Part shown: positions 43,479-54,555 of the stretch, piece after piece
How the letters are laid out: the number at the start of each line of letters is the position of its first letter
Position numbering within the stretch: position 1 is the first letter of the stretch
DNA from: Plumapathes pennacea
Lineage: Eukaryota > Cnidaria > Anthozoa > Antipatharia > Myriopathidae
Assembly: GCA_964036295.1 (NCBI GenBank)
Contig: OZ038468.1
Coordinates: 9,992,183 to 10,056,182, forward strand
Reading direction: 5' to 3'
Length of the DNA: 64,000 nt
Position numbers and translations under genes: made by a program
The notes under the pieces: model-generated
Seen by the model: the letters and a program-made list of their open reading frames with translations, nothing else
What the model was told of the DNA's origin: nothing
The model's database searches: none

Positions 43479-43916
43479 ATGTACAAAGATCCTGATATCC
43501 AGAACGTTGAGAACTTGAAGGAACAAGCTAAACGAAGGCGCTCCAGATGCAAAGATCAGAACCCGAGTGACATGAACGGCGAAGCAACTTCGATTCTTGG
43601 CAGTCGGTTGATAGTGGATTGTATGGAACTGTTTAGTATGAAGGTGAACTTAAAGGTACTTTGTATTCTTTTACTTTGTATTATTCTTGGTGATACAAGT
43701 AAAGCGTCAGAAAATCTGACTTTCGTTTGGAATCAAAGTTTTACTCTGCTGTGCATTTGTGTTGTTGTTGCGACATTTTGGCTCGGTGCCATGAAGATCA
43801 AACAGGCAGCAGAACACGTCGCGTTATTATTTGAAAATTGGAACACGATTGAAGAAGTGGTTGTCGGTAGATCTCACTTTGAGCAGTTTTATTGTATCCC
43901 CAGTAATGTTTTGTGA
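43479..43916 (+). CDS. Small predicted membrane protein carried by R1 copy A
   Basis: From the first ATG at 43,479 the frame is 145 residues. The basic segment KEQAKRRRSRCK lies at 14-25. Two hydrophobic stretches are visible at about 57-71 (VNLKVLCILLLCIIL) and 87-105 (SFTLLCICVVVATFWLGAM), with two potential N-glycosylation sites (NLT, NQS) between them. The frame is open a further 17 codons upstream. It has no counterpart in R1 copy 1, so it is accessory cargo, possibly a captured gene fragment. I recognise no family. Expression is not evident: no promoter or splice signal is clear. Confidence 0.4.
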   Translation: MYKDPDIQNVENLKEQAKRRRSRCKDQNPSDMNGEATSILGSRLIVDCMELFSMKVNLKVLCILLLCIILGDTSKASENLTFVWNQSFTLLCICVVVATFWLGAMKIKQAAEHVALLFENWNTIEEVVVGRSHFEQFYCIPSNVL

Positions 43917-44551
43917 AAGAAAATCGAAGTTGTCCAAGACGACGCATTGGTCCTTTCAGTTCAGCTTGTGTGGCGATACACACGCAGCTATATCTGTAGT
44001 GCAGTTATTTTCCCGTCCCACCCATACCCCATTAAACTGGTGACTGGCCTCGGGTGCTCACCTGCCAGTGCTACACCACTTGCTGGTGAATGTGGGTTTG
44101 CGACCCCTTCGTGCCTAGGGTTTGCATACCCTATCCATGCTGCTCATCCTCCGTGCCTTAAGCGTGGCACGAGCACCTCACTAGCTGGCTCATCCCTGTG
44201 CCTCTGGCTTCTGAGCTCCCAGGTACCAGTCAACCATTTAACCGCAATTTGTCTGAGTGTCATTATTTCACTGCCTACTTCTTTCGCATGCGAAATGGGT
44301 GTTAATGGCAGTTTACACTTCAGTGTAAACTTGAGTTAACAACCTGAGCTTACGTTACTGCCCACATATTATTAGCATTAGCCATGACTTGCCATCAACA
44401 CATCGGCATTTTACAATATCCTGTTGACAGCTTACTGTAATAGCCTTATCTCTGCAGCACATGTTGGAATGCTTTTAGAACCTGATACACTCCACATCAC
44501 TTAAGCATTGGCCCTTTTAGTTCAGCTTCAACCAGTCAGGAAGGCAAGAAC

Positions 44552-44851
44552 ATGGCCTCGCTACCTGTTTGTGTGAGTGAGAAGCTCGACTCAACACCGT
44601 TTGGCTCTGTGGAACATGCACGGATAAACTGGATTTCAGGGAACGATTTTGCTTGCGTTCTTACGTTCGCCGGCGGAAGACTTGAGAATAGCCGTAAACA
44701 AATGTTTGTAGTGATGATTCGATCACGTGATGGATACCGCTACGGGATTGCAAATAACTCTGTCGCCGCTAATTATTTAGTCACTTTCTGTGGCGAAACA
44801 AAATACTTTGAGAAGATACAAGGCCGAAAACGGACACCAAAGCTACTATGA
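44552..44851 (+). CDS. 99-residue ORF in the conserved centre of R1
   Basis: The ORF starts MASLPVCVSEKLDSTPFGSV and includes WISGNDFACVLTFAGG and GYRYGIANNSVAANYLVTFC. Homologous DNA in copy 1 (7,170-7,430), in the reverse at 46,740-46,990 and at 49,050-49,290 is broken by stops and indels. The sequence could be a relic of an element protein or a captured exon. No domain is recognised and selection cannot be judged by eye. Confidence 0.35.
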   Translation: MASLPVCVSEKLDSTPFGSVEHARINWISGNDFACVLTFAGGRLENSRKQMFVVMIRSRDGYRYGIANNSVAANYLVTFCGETKYFEKIQGRKRTPKLL

Positions 44852-47045
44852 CTGTTTAGCCGTAAACATTTTACACTGTACATGACATCTGTTGCCTCAT
44901 TTTTTTTACTGTAGCTGTTTTGTACAGTTTTTTGGCCGAAAATATATCTATTTGTGTGACAAAAACATCCATCCTCGTAGCTTAAAACACCACCAACGCG
45001 GCTTTGTGAGTATATTACATGTATCATGCTGCGAGCCTGTGCCGTCAAAATGCTTCGGCTTATCGTAGAGTGCCTGTTGAAATGTTTCTTCAATTCGATC
45101 ATGTAGCCTATGTTTTGCAATGGTAACTGTGTGCTAGAAATGAAAAACACACCGAAATAGTCTTGAGCATTGAGTTTGTTAGTCACAAATGGACTGAACA
45201 CGCTGTGAAACAAAACCGCGATAATATTGTAAACAACTCTCGTGTTACATTCCTCGCTTTCAATTTTATATTTTGTTACAGAGCACGAATACTCGAAAGC
45301 CCAATAAAAGAAACGCATTCAGTAAAAAGAAAACATAAGTATTGGAGCGAAGGCTGGCCTCTGATCGTGGCCTCCGATTAGAAATAGGTGTTCGAAGTCA
45401 AACTGTCAAAATTGACAAGTCACGCACTAGGGTCACGCATTACTCTTTTTTTCTGGCTGACCTTTCACCGCTAAGCTCAAAATGCAGAGTCTCTTAACCT
45501 TGAAGCAACTGTATGAGTGTTGTATGAAATTTTATAATTTAATCAGGTTTCAGTTGAGCAAGGTCTCAAAAACCAAGTTCTCTATGCTGTATAATATTTT
45601 TCTGGTGTGACTGAAACCCTGTGAGGTACCCTGATATATGAGCCATATAAGTATGTGTCGTATACATTTTTGAAGTTAGGTCTGAAATAGGGTATAGAAA
45701 ATCTGATATCTTGGTCTAAAACAGACTAAGAGTTTTCAGGACTGGGCGGCACACCCACCCAAAATTATGATGAGTACCCCCTCCCCTGGGGGGGGGGGGG
45801 GGGGGACTGAAAATTTCTCTTGGGAATCTCGCTCTTGTCCCTTCTTTTAACTTTAGTTTATTCTGGTCTCGACCCAATTTACGCCACGAGCTCACTGGCA
45901 AGACCAGTCTTGTTTTATTTTGTTTGCAGATGATACTAATATAATTCTATCAGGGAAAAATGTTAATGAGCTCGAATCACAAATAAATAACGAATTAAAG
46001 AAAGTACATCAGTGGCTAATAGACAATCAACTGACTTTAAACTTCAACTAGACTGGCGTTGCCAGTGAGCTCGTGGCGTGAGTTGCGTCAAGACCAGAAT
46101 ATACTAAAATGGAAGTAGGGACAAGAGCGAAACTTCCAAGAGAAACTTCCAGTTTCTCACCAGAAAAATATCACATAGTATAGAGAACTTGGCTTTTGAC
46201 ATTTTGCTCAAATGAAACCTGATTAAGCTATAAATTATCATTACAACACTCATACACTTGCTTCGTAAAGGTTGAGCGACTCTGCATTTTGAGCTTAGGA
46301 GCTAAAAAAGGGTCAGCCGGCAAGAGAAGCTTAGAAAAGCGTGACATTTTTTTATGCACAGTCGATTTTGACAGTTTGACTTCGAACACTTATTTCTAAT
46401 CAGAGGCCACGATTAATCCAGCCTTCGCTTCAATACTTGTTTCTTTTATTAACTGAATGCGTTTCTTTTATCAGGCTTTCGAGTATTCATTCTCTGTATC
46501 AAATATAAAATTGAAAGCGACAAATGTAACACAATATTTGTTTACAATATTATTGCGGTTTTGTTCACAGCGTATTCAGTTCATTTGCAGACTGCAAACT
46601 CAATGCTCAGGACTATTTCGGTGTATTTTTCATTGCTATACAATACATAATCGAATGGAATAAACATTTCAACAAGCATTGTGCGATAAGCAGAAGAATT
46701 TTATGAGCCAACAGATGTCATGTACAGAGTAAAGCATAAATCGCCATTGTTTTACGGCTAAAGCTCATCGTAGCTTTGGTTTCCGTTTTCGGCCTGTTAT
46801 CTTCCCAGAAGTATTTCATGTCGCCACAGAAAGTTTCGTCGGGACTAAATACTTAGCGGCGACAGAGATATTTGCAATCCCGCACCGGTATCCATCAAAC
46901 ACTTGTCTACGGCTATTCTAAAGCTTCCGCCCCTAAAATCCAGTTTATCCGTGCATGTTCCACAAAGCCAAACGACGTTGAGTTTGGATTAAATGCAGTT
47001 AACTTTTACACAAAAGTAACGAGCAATTCACTGGCCACTCGAGTT

Positions 47046-48790
47046 GTTTAACGAAGTCAAGGCTAATTGCCGACTGCGGCTTTTATTGTATGAACAAAAG
47101 ACGATGGATTACATTTTTTTATCTACTGCGCTTGCGCGTAGACACTATGCCATGTTAATGTTACTTTAGTTTTCGGAATGTTAACAATGGAATCAGTCAG
47201 AACCAATCAAGGCAAAGGATCCTTCGATCGGAATCCCCCATTGGAACCAATGAAAGCAAAAGAACATTCGCTATCCAATCAAAACAGAGGCGACCAAGAG
47301 ACAATCGATGGCTCTGACGCAGGTGGCGTGACGTGGCGAAAATCTGTTTTTGTGTCTACTGCTTCGAAGAAGCGTAGACACTATGTCATCGGTCGTGTAA
47401 TAAGTAATGTAATGTAAGAATCGATAAATGATCGCGCGTTGATATTCGGGACCAATGAAAGGAAGCACTGAGATACCGATTGTACACGAACTTCGCTATT
47501 GGTCGAAGAAACAATGAAGGGTGGCGAAGGCTGCTTCGTAACAAGCTTGTGATCACGAGAAACCCACGAGGTCACAGCGTTTTCAGCGAGGCAATCGGGT
47601 TAGTGAATATTTCATATGAATTGCTTCAAGCTTACCAGGATAACTTGCCACACCTTTCGAAATGTGTGAAACCGGTCAAACGAAAGGTTATTTCACTGTT
47701 TTGAATCAACGAACTTGGGGTCAACTGAACCGATACGGAGTTAGAGTGACAAGTTGCCTTGCCGAGGGAAAGCTGCTGACGCTTGACGCTGATACGCAGA
47801 ACAACACCGAGCCCCTGCCCCTTGTTAATTTTTTCTCAAATCACAGTTTTTGAAAATATGTGTGCCAAAAACGCTGTATAATATGTTTCGTGCCAAAATG
47901 TAAGGGTTAGGCAAACAAGCCTGCATGTTCAAGTAGCTGCAAGACAGCTTAATAGCCTTATCTTGGAATGCTTTTAGAACATGATGTCCGGTATCATTTT
48001 CGGCTATCTGTGTAGTGCCCACATCCATCTTCCATTTGGCCATTCATGTACGAATTAAAATAAATGTATACTTTAATACTTGAGCCTAGTTCTGCTTGTC
48101 GTTACTAATTTTATTTGGACGGCTGTGGGGATAAAATGTTTGCAAAAACCGCCAATGGCAACTGAATAGTCATATTTCCTATCGATGGCTACTACATCCT
48201 CAAGCACCTTCATCTCCGGGAACCTATATTTCTCCAATAGTTCAGCCTCGCCTCGCGACGCTCTCGGAATTGAGGTAACGCAAGTGCTTCTTTGTGCTGA
48301 TCCACGTTTTGATCTGTGAAATGCCTTCAATGTCTGGGCATAATTCCCTCTATTCCTGCATTAAGTGTGTGCGTTTTCCCTATTCTTAAATTTCCCCAGT
48401 TTCCCCAGAAAAAATAGTTTCTTTTACAACAGTTTAGCGCAAACACAGATGCGACATTTTGGCAGCTAGCCAGCTGATTCAAGCTAACGGAAATACGTCA
48501 CAAATTATCTTGTGGTGCAAGAGGGGTGGCCTGTGGCAAATGCCATTTATTTATACAAAAAATAGAAGAAAAAATGCAGTAGACACATGCACCTCACAGG
48601 TGCCTATTTTTATAATCTCCTATTACTCTGTCACAAACAGGAAATTGTTAGAGCCGTTTCGGTTTGGTATGTAGTCTTCTGTCGAGTTTTCGACCGTTTC
48701 AGACATTGTTTTTTTTTCGTTATGCATTGCCTTGCTGATGAGGTGGACAAGCAATAAAATCACTAAGCAAAAAACAGCAAACAGGGTTGC

Positions 48791-48836
<46 letters not shown>

Positions 48837-48980
48837 AGAGGGAGTGGGGGTTGGGAATTGTGGAGGGCTGAATCGAGTTTCTCTGGAGCCACTTTATCAT
48901 AAGAGTATTCAGTGTGTATGATTGCGGGAAATCTGTTCTTTGATGATGTTACTATAAAGAATTAATGCGTTACAACACTC
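47046..48980. other. Unassigned segment inside R1 composite B
   Basis: It contains (GT)n at about 48,797-48,832 and two copies of CGTAGACACTATG (47,139 and 47,373). A minus-strand 85-codon frame at 48,073-48,330 (AELLEKYRFPEMKVLEDVVA) has coding-like composition but no recognised family. Confidence 0.3.
48797..48832. repeat. (GT)n microsatellite
   Basis: About 18 uninterrupted GT units; it generates a Thr-His run on the minus strand that is not a protein feature. Confidence 0.95.
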
Positions 48981-50313
48981 CGGAAATACCAAAAATACCG
49001 GGGCTCAATCATCATTGTTTACGGTTAAAGTTCGTCATGGCTTTGGTGTCCGTTTTTGGCCTGGTATCTTCCCAGAGGTACTTTGTGTCACCACAGAAAG
49101 TTCGTCGGGACTAAATAATTAGCGGCGACAGAGTTATTTGCAATCCCGAACCGATGTCCATTAAATATAATCGAATCCATCAAACATTTGTTTACGCTTA
49201 TGACGATGAACTTATGAACGCCAGCCAAAAATCGTTCCCTGAAATCCAGTTTACCCGTGCATATTCCACAGAGCCAAACGGTGTTGACTTTGGATGGGAT
49301 ATAGCTAACTTTACACGCATTTGTATTAACATACAATTCAATCGGGGCGCCCACATCTCAAATTGTTTGCGAAGTCACCTTACGTCATCGCATATCACAT
49401 AGCAATGTGAACCAATCACCGTGTGCTGATTCGTAACCCAGAAAGAAAATTTAAAAAAATTATAAAAATAAAACAACGAAGATGAAGACACGGTCTCCAA
49501 TTCTAAGCTCGTCGGCTTTACCACGAGCAAAAAGACAAGTATATCCTCTTTAAGTCGTATAAGAATTCTGTAGTAAAGAGTTTCAATTAAAGATAGATGA
49601 AAATGAAATAAAAAACACAAAAGAAACTAAGTTTTTGGGAGTGATATTTCATGAACATTTAACCTGGAAAAAAACAAATAAACTATGTAACAAATAAATT
49701 GGCAAAAGTTATAGGCCTCTTATGCAAAGTGCACTCGTTTATTAATAGGAATCTTTTGATTAGTTTGTATTTTGCCCTAGTTTACCCATATCTGTATTAT
49801 GGGAATATCGTATGGGGCAATAACTATCCGTCAAGGTTAGATAGGTTACAAAAAATGCAGAAAAAGGCTTTACGTGTAATTACTTTTTCTTCTTACATTG
49901 CACCAACGAAACCATTAGTTCAAGAGTTAAATATACTCAATATTAATCAGATAAATAATCTACAAATTATTCTTTTCATGTTTCAACCAATACATAGTGA
50001 ATTACCTGATAGCTTTAATAGATTTTATACCATTAACGCACAATTGCACACATACAATACGAGACAGGCCAAACAAATCCACGAGCAATTCGCTCGAACA
50101 ACTTATGGTCAATATTCACTAAAGTGCAAAGGACCAAGAATATGAAATAGCATTCCAGACGAAATAATAGAAACAAAATCATATTATACTCTAAAAACAA
50201 AAATAAAAAGATACTTCTTATTTCAGTGATTAGCATACAATTAATTACAAGTGTATATATGTCAATCAGGCGAGTTAATGCAATGTCAATGCTAGGCTAG
50301 CTTATAGTTAAGT

Positions 50314-50748
50314 TGTTAGCCTATTTGCTGCCGACGATAGGAGGCAGCGACACTAATTCTGCTTTGTGACTCAACTCATGGATGTCGGTCTGGATGATCA
50401 GTCATGTGACAACTGACGTTGCTGTTTGTGACTCGACTCACGGATGTCGGTCTGGATGATCACTCATGTGACAACTGATGGCCAATTGAACGCAGACATA
50501 ATGCTCAGGGGACCGTGAGAGTGTTTTTCTCCGACGTCACTCGAAAGTCGAAGCAAGGACTTTTTGAGTGTTCCTTCGTTGTAACGAATCGAGTATTGAA
50601 GTGAAACATCGCCTGATCTTCCTGATGATCTCTGCCAAACAACAACACAGTACATTCGCGATGTACCGGCTACAAGCGGTATGTCTTTCGTATCAATGCA
50701 TGTGCCCCTCAATGTTTATCTGTTTCATCATTAAATGATGGCTTTACA
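50314..50748 (+). mobile_element. Possible solo LTR
   Basis: The segment begins TGTTAGCC, ends GGCTTTACA and is followed by TTTGGTGATCC, which resembles the TGG of a primer-binding site after an LTR. Inside, a direct repeat of about 63 bases (TTGTGACTC(A/G)ACTCA(T/C)GGATGTC ... CATGTGACAACTGA) occurs twice at 50,366-50,480. No second LTR or coding part is seen, so the assignment is tentative. Confidence 0.35.
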
Positions 50749-52450
50749 TTTGGTGATCCATGTGAGTAAAAAATAAATAAACTGCACTCTGACTTGAGAT
50801 TTTGTCGTTAAAGCTCGTTTCCTCGCTGTTGACTCGATACCGCGTTGCGTTACTCACGATTAAATACATGTTGCGAGGGTCAATCACGGGCATTCACTGC
50901 TGGCAATCCATTTCTTGTGCAAAATTCAAAGCAGTATGGACACATGTATTTTGTGTGGAACCTCCTCAAAATAACTGGCGACTTATGAACAGATTTTGGC
51001 AGATTTAAATATTCTGAAAGAGCCTTCGACCGATGAAGACAAAAGGAGAGATGTCATGTTGTTTGAACTTACAATGGCGGAGGTACGAACGCGGATTCTT
51101 GTAAGCTTCTGATCTGTCCAAGACAGTATGTTTCTTCGTTGTGTTTACCAGAGATGGATTTGTGGAGTTATTCGTCTTGATAGTGACCGCGAAACGAATC
51201 CGTAGGGAAGAAATATCGTTCAATTTCTTCGTGAAACTGACTTTGTTTATTACCGCGTGGCGATGTACTTCGCACAATTATTTCCAGTCCGCTTGCTAAT
51301 TTTGCTTCTATTTTGTCTGCAGATTTATTAGATTTGCTTTAACGAGATCGATCTGTGAATTTAGAATATCAGTCTGAAGTTTAGAACCATTTCACTTCAG
51401 TTTTGTATAGATAAATTCGCTGTTCGTCTTCGGATGGACGAACGCTGCGAACAAAATATTTCATTCAGTGATTTATAATTTCAGGTTTTATTGCCTTTTG
51501 AATTATCTTTTGTCCTTTTTATTATATGTTTTGGTCATGTATTCTAGTTTCAAATAAATTTTAATTAGGAATGGTATCTCGCTTCTGTAATTACTGCGCA
51601 TTTGGTTTATTTTTGCGAGTCGCGTTGCGTCATCGTTCCCGTACAACTTCCCATAAAGGAATTTGAAGGTAGCTGCGCGCGTTATTTCTCCAGGAGTGAA
51701 TGGGTTAATAGATTTAGTTACAGTTGTAAACAAGAAAGAAACTTTCTTGCTTCCGTGTTCTGACTTGTTTTAATCAGCTAGGGTAAGCCTCGGCAGCATT
51801 AACCTGACCTTTGGTTACTTCTAGTCTTAATTTTTATTTTACTTGGAACATTACCGATCTATACTTGATACTCAATCGATACTTGACCAGAATTGGTAAA
51901 ATAGATAGATAAAATTATTACGGAGGACTACCTGAAAAGGTTTCCTTAGTCCCCATCTACAGGAAAACTTATTAATCGAAATGTCAATCAATAAAACAAT
52001 CAATCAATCAGTCACTGCAGATGTATTACCCTCGCACAGTTGTCCAACTTGCCGCTCAAGATTCGTCTTGGTGTATTTGCTCCAAAGAACTGGACGGAAA
52101 TACATTGGCCGCACTATCAGGCTGAGTCTGTCGTTTAGACCGAGACGAATAACAATAATTAAAGAGAACGAAAGAAACAACAACAACAAAACGGAGGAAG
52201 GAGATAAACAGCGAAAGAGAATTACAAGCCACGCAGTGTCAATGACACGTCAATAAACCTTTGTCACAGATGCAATCTTCGAATAAGTACCCCCCCCCCC
52301 CTTTCCTCTCCCTCCGTTTTGTTGTTTTTGCACAAACGCTAAATTAAGACCATCGAAACTAACGTGACGTTTCACACGTTTGGTGAACTAACATAACCAC
52401 GAAGTGTGTCTATTAGAACTATACGAACGGCTTACGTTCTGTTGTTGTTT
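50749..52450. other. No gene recognised
   Basis: Short ORFs only. The stretch 52,155-52,250 is A/G-rich. I see no structured repeat or splice-framed exon here. Confidence 0.4.
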
Positions 52451-52570
52451 GTATAGGCAATCACATGATTTCAAGTGCAATTTGTAATAAATGAGCACGG
52501 ACGAGTAATGAATTTGTGGTCTTTGAAAACTTTACAAGTGCTCGTTTATTTCAAAATGCACGAGAAATCA
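52450..52570. mobile_element. Diverged copy of the 57.6-kb foldback MITE
   Basis: ATCACATGATTTCAAGTGCA, AATAAATGAGCAC, GGTCTTTGAAAACTTTAC and TGCACGAGAAATCACATGA match the centre of the element at 57,643-58,013. Confidence 0.65.
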
Positions 52571-52739
52571 CATGAATACTTGTTAATAACATGCATAGAA
52601 TTATTTCTGTCACGCAGTTTTTTAATTTCATTACTACATTTAATATAAAACGCTTGCCGTGTTTACATAGCCTGATGCAAACACGAGAGGGAGTTTGGGA
52701 GAATGAGAAAGTTTGTGTAAACCCGAGCCGCCGCGGATC

Positions 52740-53112
52740 GTAAAGTTCACTGCTGTTGCTGCAGAAGGCGCACACGCCATGCCGAATACGTCCCAGCCGC
52801 GGCGTTTAGCGGTTGCAAAGTCAACGATTAACCGCAATCATACAAGAAGAACTTGCTGCACAACTCTTACATGCATGCTTTAAGGATTGACCGATAAACA
52901 ATCATAATGTGAATGCTTTTTGCAACAAACTTATGAACCTCAAAACTTGTTATGTAATGTGGTTGTCAATCACAAAGCCGCCCCGGATGTGATGTCATGG
53001 AAATGGCGGTATTTCAAAAGAAGTGGTTTTTCTTCTCCACTATTACTGACAAGTTTTCGTTCAATGTACGTTTGCGCACATGTGCAGATGGCTAGCAGGA
53101 ATCCGGCTGTCA
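52740..53112 (+). repeat. Inverted duplication, arm 1 (partner at 56,172-56,545)
   Basis: This arm and the reverse complement of 56,172-56,545 share GCAGAAGGCGCACACGCCAT, GTCAACGATTAACCGCAATC, ATACAAGAAGAACTTGC, CCGGATGTGATGTCATGGA and TGACAAGTTTTCGTTCAATG at the same spacing. Minus-strand frames across it (HGVCAFCSNSSELYDPRR) have a Cys-rich look and the other arm retains part of that (HGVCAFCGNSS), hinting at a degraded exon. No family was assigned. Confidence 0.8.
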
Positions 53113-53323
53113 CCATGTTGCTGTTGGTTCGGTTTTCATAGCCGATTAAACATTCCACAGGCGTTGTTGCCCCACCTCAAGGCTACGCCCACCTCACAGT
53201 GTTATATATTTCGCAGCGGCCAGCTTTCAAAACAAAGCGCAAAGATAATCGTTATCATAACAATTGTCCCGAAGAAATTACTCCAGGTTTCCCGTTTTGG
53301 ATTAGACTTCCTCTCAATTGAAC

Positions 53324-53493
53324 ATGGCTTCGTGTAGCTGTGCAAAACTTGCCAGAGGAATCTGTGGTCCAAGTGCCGACAACCCAGCCAATGTACACGT
53401 TGTTCCACTGAACAGTTGTAAGAGAAATATTCAAGCACACCTGAGATCCTACAGAGTTCGCGACTCGGCCTTGGACTCTATTGGCACGAGCAG
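53324..53493 (+). CDS. Possible first exon of a host gene
   Basis: ATG at 53,324 opens a frame (MASCSCAKLARGICGPSADN, ending in SIGTSR) that reaches a consensus donor CAG|GTATGT at 53,493. A TATA-like GTTATATATTTC lies about 120 bases upstream, near 53,202. Composition is coding-like, and the 5' flank is not a recognised repeat. No downstream exon was identified; the LINE at 54.6 kb may lie in the first intron. The antisense ORFs over the same bases are shadows. Confidence 0.35.
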
Positions 53494-54555
53494 GTATGTT
53501 AATGCTGCTATTGCGTTGGCCTCTTAGACTGTTCGCTGTTTAGTGTATGACAAGACAAGACAACCTTTTTTTAGAGAACCATGTGACTGATGTAAATAGA
53601 ATTGTTTTTCTAATAGTATAAGTGTAGTAGTATTATATAACATTAGGTATGGGTATGATGGTAAATTCGTAAAGGATATAGGTTATGTAGGGGAGGGCGC
53701 AGTTGTTATTGACTGACATATAATTCGAAAGTGCCGAGGGACAAAAACTAAACTGAGCAACTGAAGATTTCCCTTTTGGCAGTTACCTTAAAATATATTG
53801 CATCTGAAAGACGTTAAAACAGCAGCATATCTATTTTGAAGGTGTTTTTGATACTGATGAGTCTTACCCTGGACTCACAATTTGGGCGAAATTCGGACGA
53901 ACGAGATGTGTCAACATTTTCCTCGCCTTCTCCTCGCTTATGAAGTATGAAAAGGACTTTATCTTGTGACCAGTGGTGGTACTGTTCGCATACAAATTGC
54001 CGTTTCTCGATAGAGGTAATCATTGTCTGTTGTTGCAAGTCGATGCCATAGATCTTGGACTGGAATTACAAGGCCGAGGCAAATCCAACGGCCGCCGTGT
54101 TGAATGCCGACAAGATCTCGTTTCGAGATTGACAGGGATTCTTTAAACTGCTCTCAGAAATATTGATCGCTGGAAACACTATGGCCTGATAACCGAACTG
54201 TGGTGTGTGGTCTGACATTTTTTAGAATGGAAGATTAGTTATGTTGCGGCAAATTCAGTTGATTTTCTGACCAAGAAGCTGGTCTCCATGATCGATTTTG
54301 CGTATCGGATAGTAAGCCAGGTCAGTTTAAATTCTGTGCTTCTTTCTTTGCTTAATAATCTATAGAAGTAATGTAAATACCAGCTGTGCACAGGGTGACT
54401 TTTATACGAAAAGCGAAAGAAAAGAATTAACGACAGCGAATGAAGAAAAAGTTTTTTTATTCCTTAGCAACGTTGAATACGACTGTATCTTTTTTACGTG
54501 TCCATGGAGTTATTCGCATGTTACTATGCGGTATTTTCACGTTACTAAGGGAGTT

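Larger units (their letters stand above)
43134..45912 (+). mobile_element. Repeat R1, copy A, inside the LINE
   Basis: It starts TTGCTCGTGGGGCGTGG, right after the RT residues TSSTILY, and ends GCAAGACCAGTCTTG at 45,912 before the RT resumes at LFADD. The 5' end contains a GC-rich hairpin (GGCGTGGCCCCCGCGAGC). The block 43,250-44,540 is absent from copy 1 and holds the 145-residue membrane-protein ORF. The shared central block carries the 99-residue ORF. A 17-18 base G-run lies at 45,789-45,806. Little or no target duplication is seen. Confidence 0.8.
46048..49530 (-). mobile_element. Repeat R1, composite B (reverse orientation), inside the LINE
   Basis: The 3' end lies at 46,048 (minus strand ends ACTGGC-AAC-GCCAGT-CTAG) and the 5' end at 49,530 (CGAGCAA on plus). 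46,048-47,045 matches the 3' two-thirds of R1, and 48,980-49,530 matches the 5' third plus a second version of the central block. Between them, 47,046-48,980 is unrelated except for a short match (47,955-47,995) to copy A. The central block is thus present twice, implying two fused copies or an internal insertion. It interrupts the LINE just after LTLNF. Confidence 0.7.
42851..50145 (+). pseudogene. Non-LTR retrotransposon reverse transcriptase, interrupted by two R1 insertions
   Basis: Segment 1 (42,851-43,133) encodes RT palm motifs (IGVFLDLSKAFDTVNHEVLF and, after an indel near 43,040, GVPQGSILGPLLFLLYIDDI). Segment 2 (45,913-46,047) resumes with the catalytic LFADDTN and QWLIDNQLTLNF. Segment 3 (49,531-50,145) continues TKFLGVIFHEHLTWKK and ends with the C-terminal domain (YPYLYYGNIVWGNNYPSRLD, RLQKMQKKALRVITF) and a stop. 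Each gap is an R1 element. The order and completeness after removing the R1 elements show a single Jockey/CR1-type ORF2 fragment. Frameshifts at about 43,040, 49,580 and 49,690 and the missing endonuclease show a 5'-truncated dead copy. The family's function is target-primed reverse transcription. Confidence 0.85.

Noticed and set aside
46048-49530. Composite B as two LINE-interrupting insertions at separate sites
   Set aside because: No LINE sequence is seen between its two R1 parts, so a single interrupted locus is simpler.
53202-53440. Antisense ORFs opposite the putative first exon
   Set aside because: Shadows of the plus-strand frame with no splice or start support.
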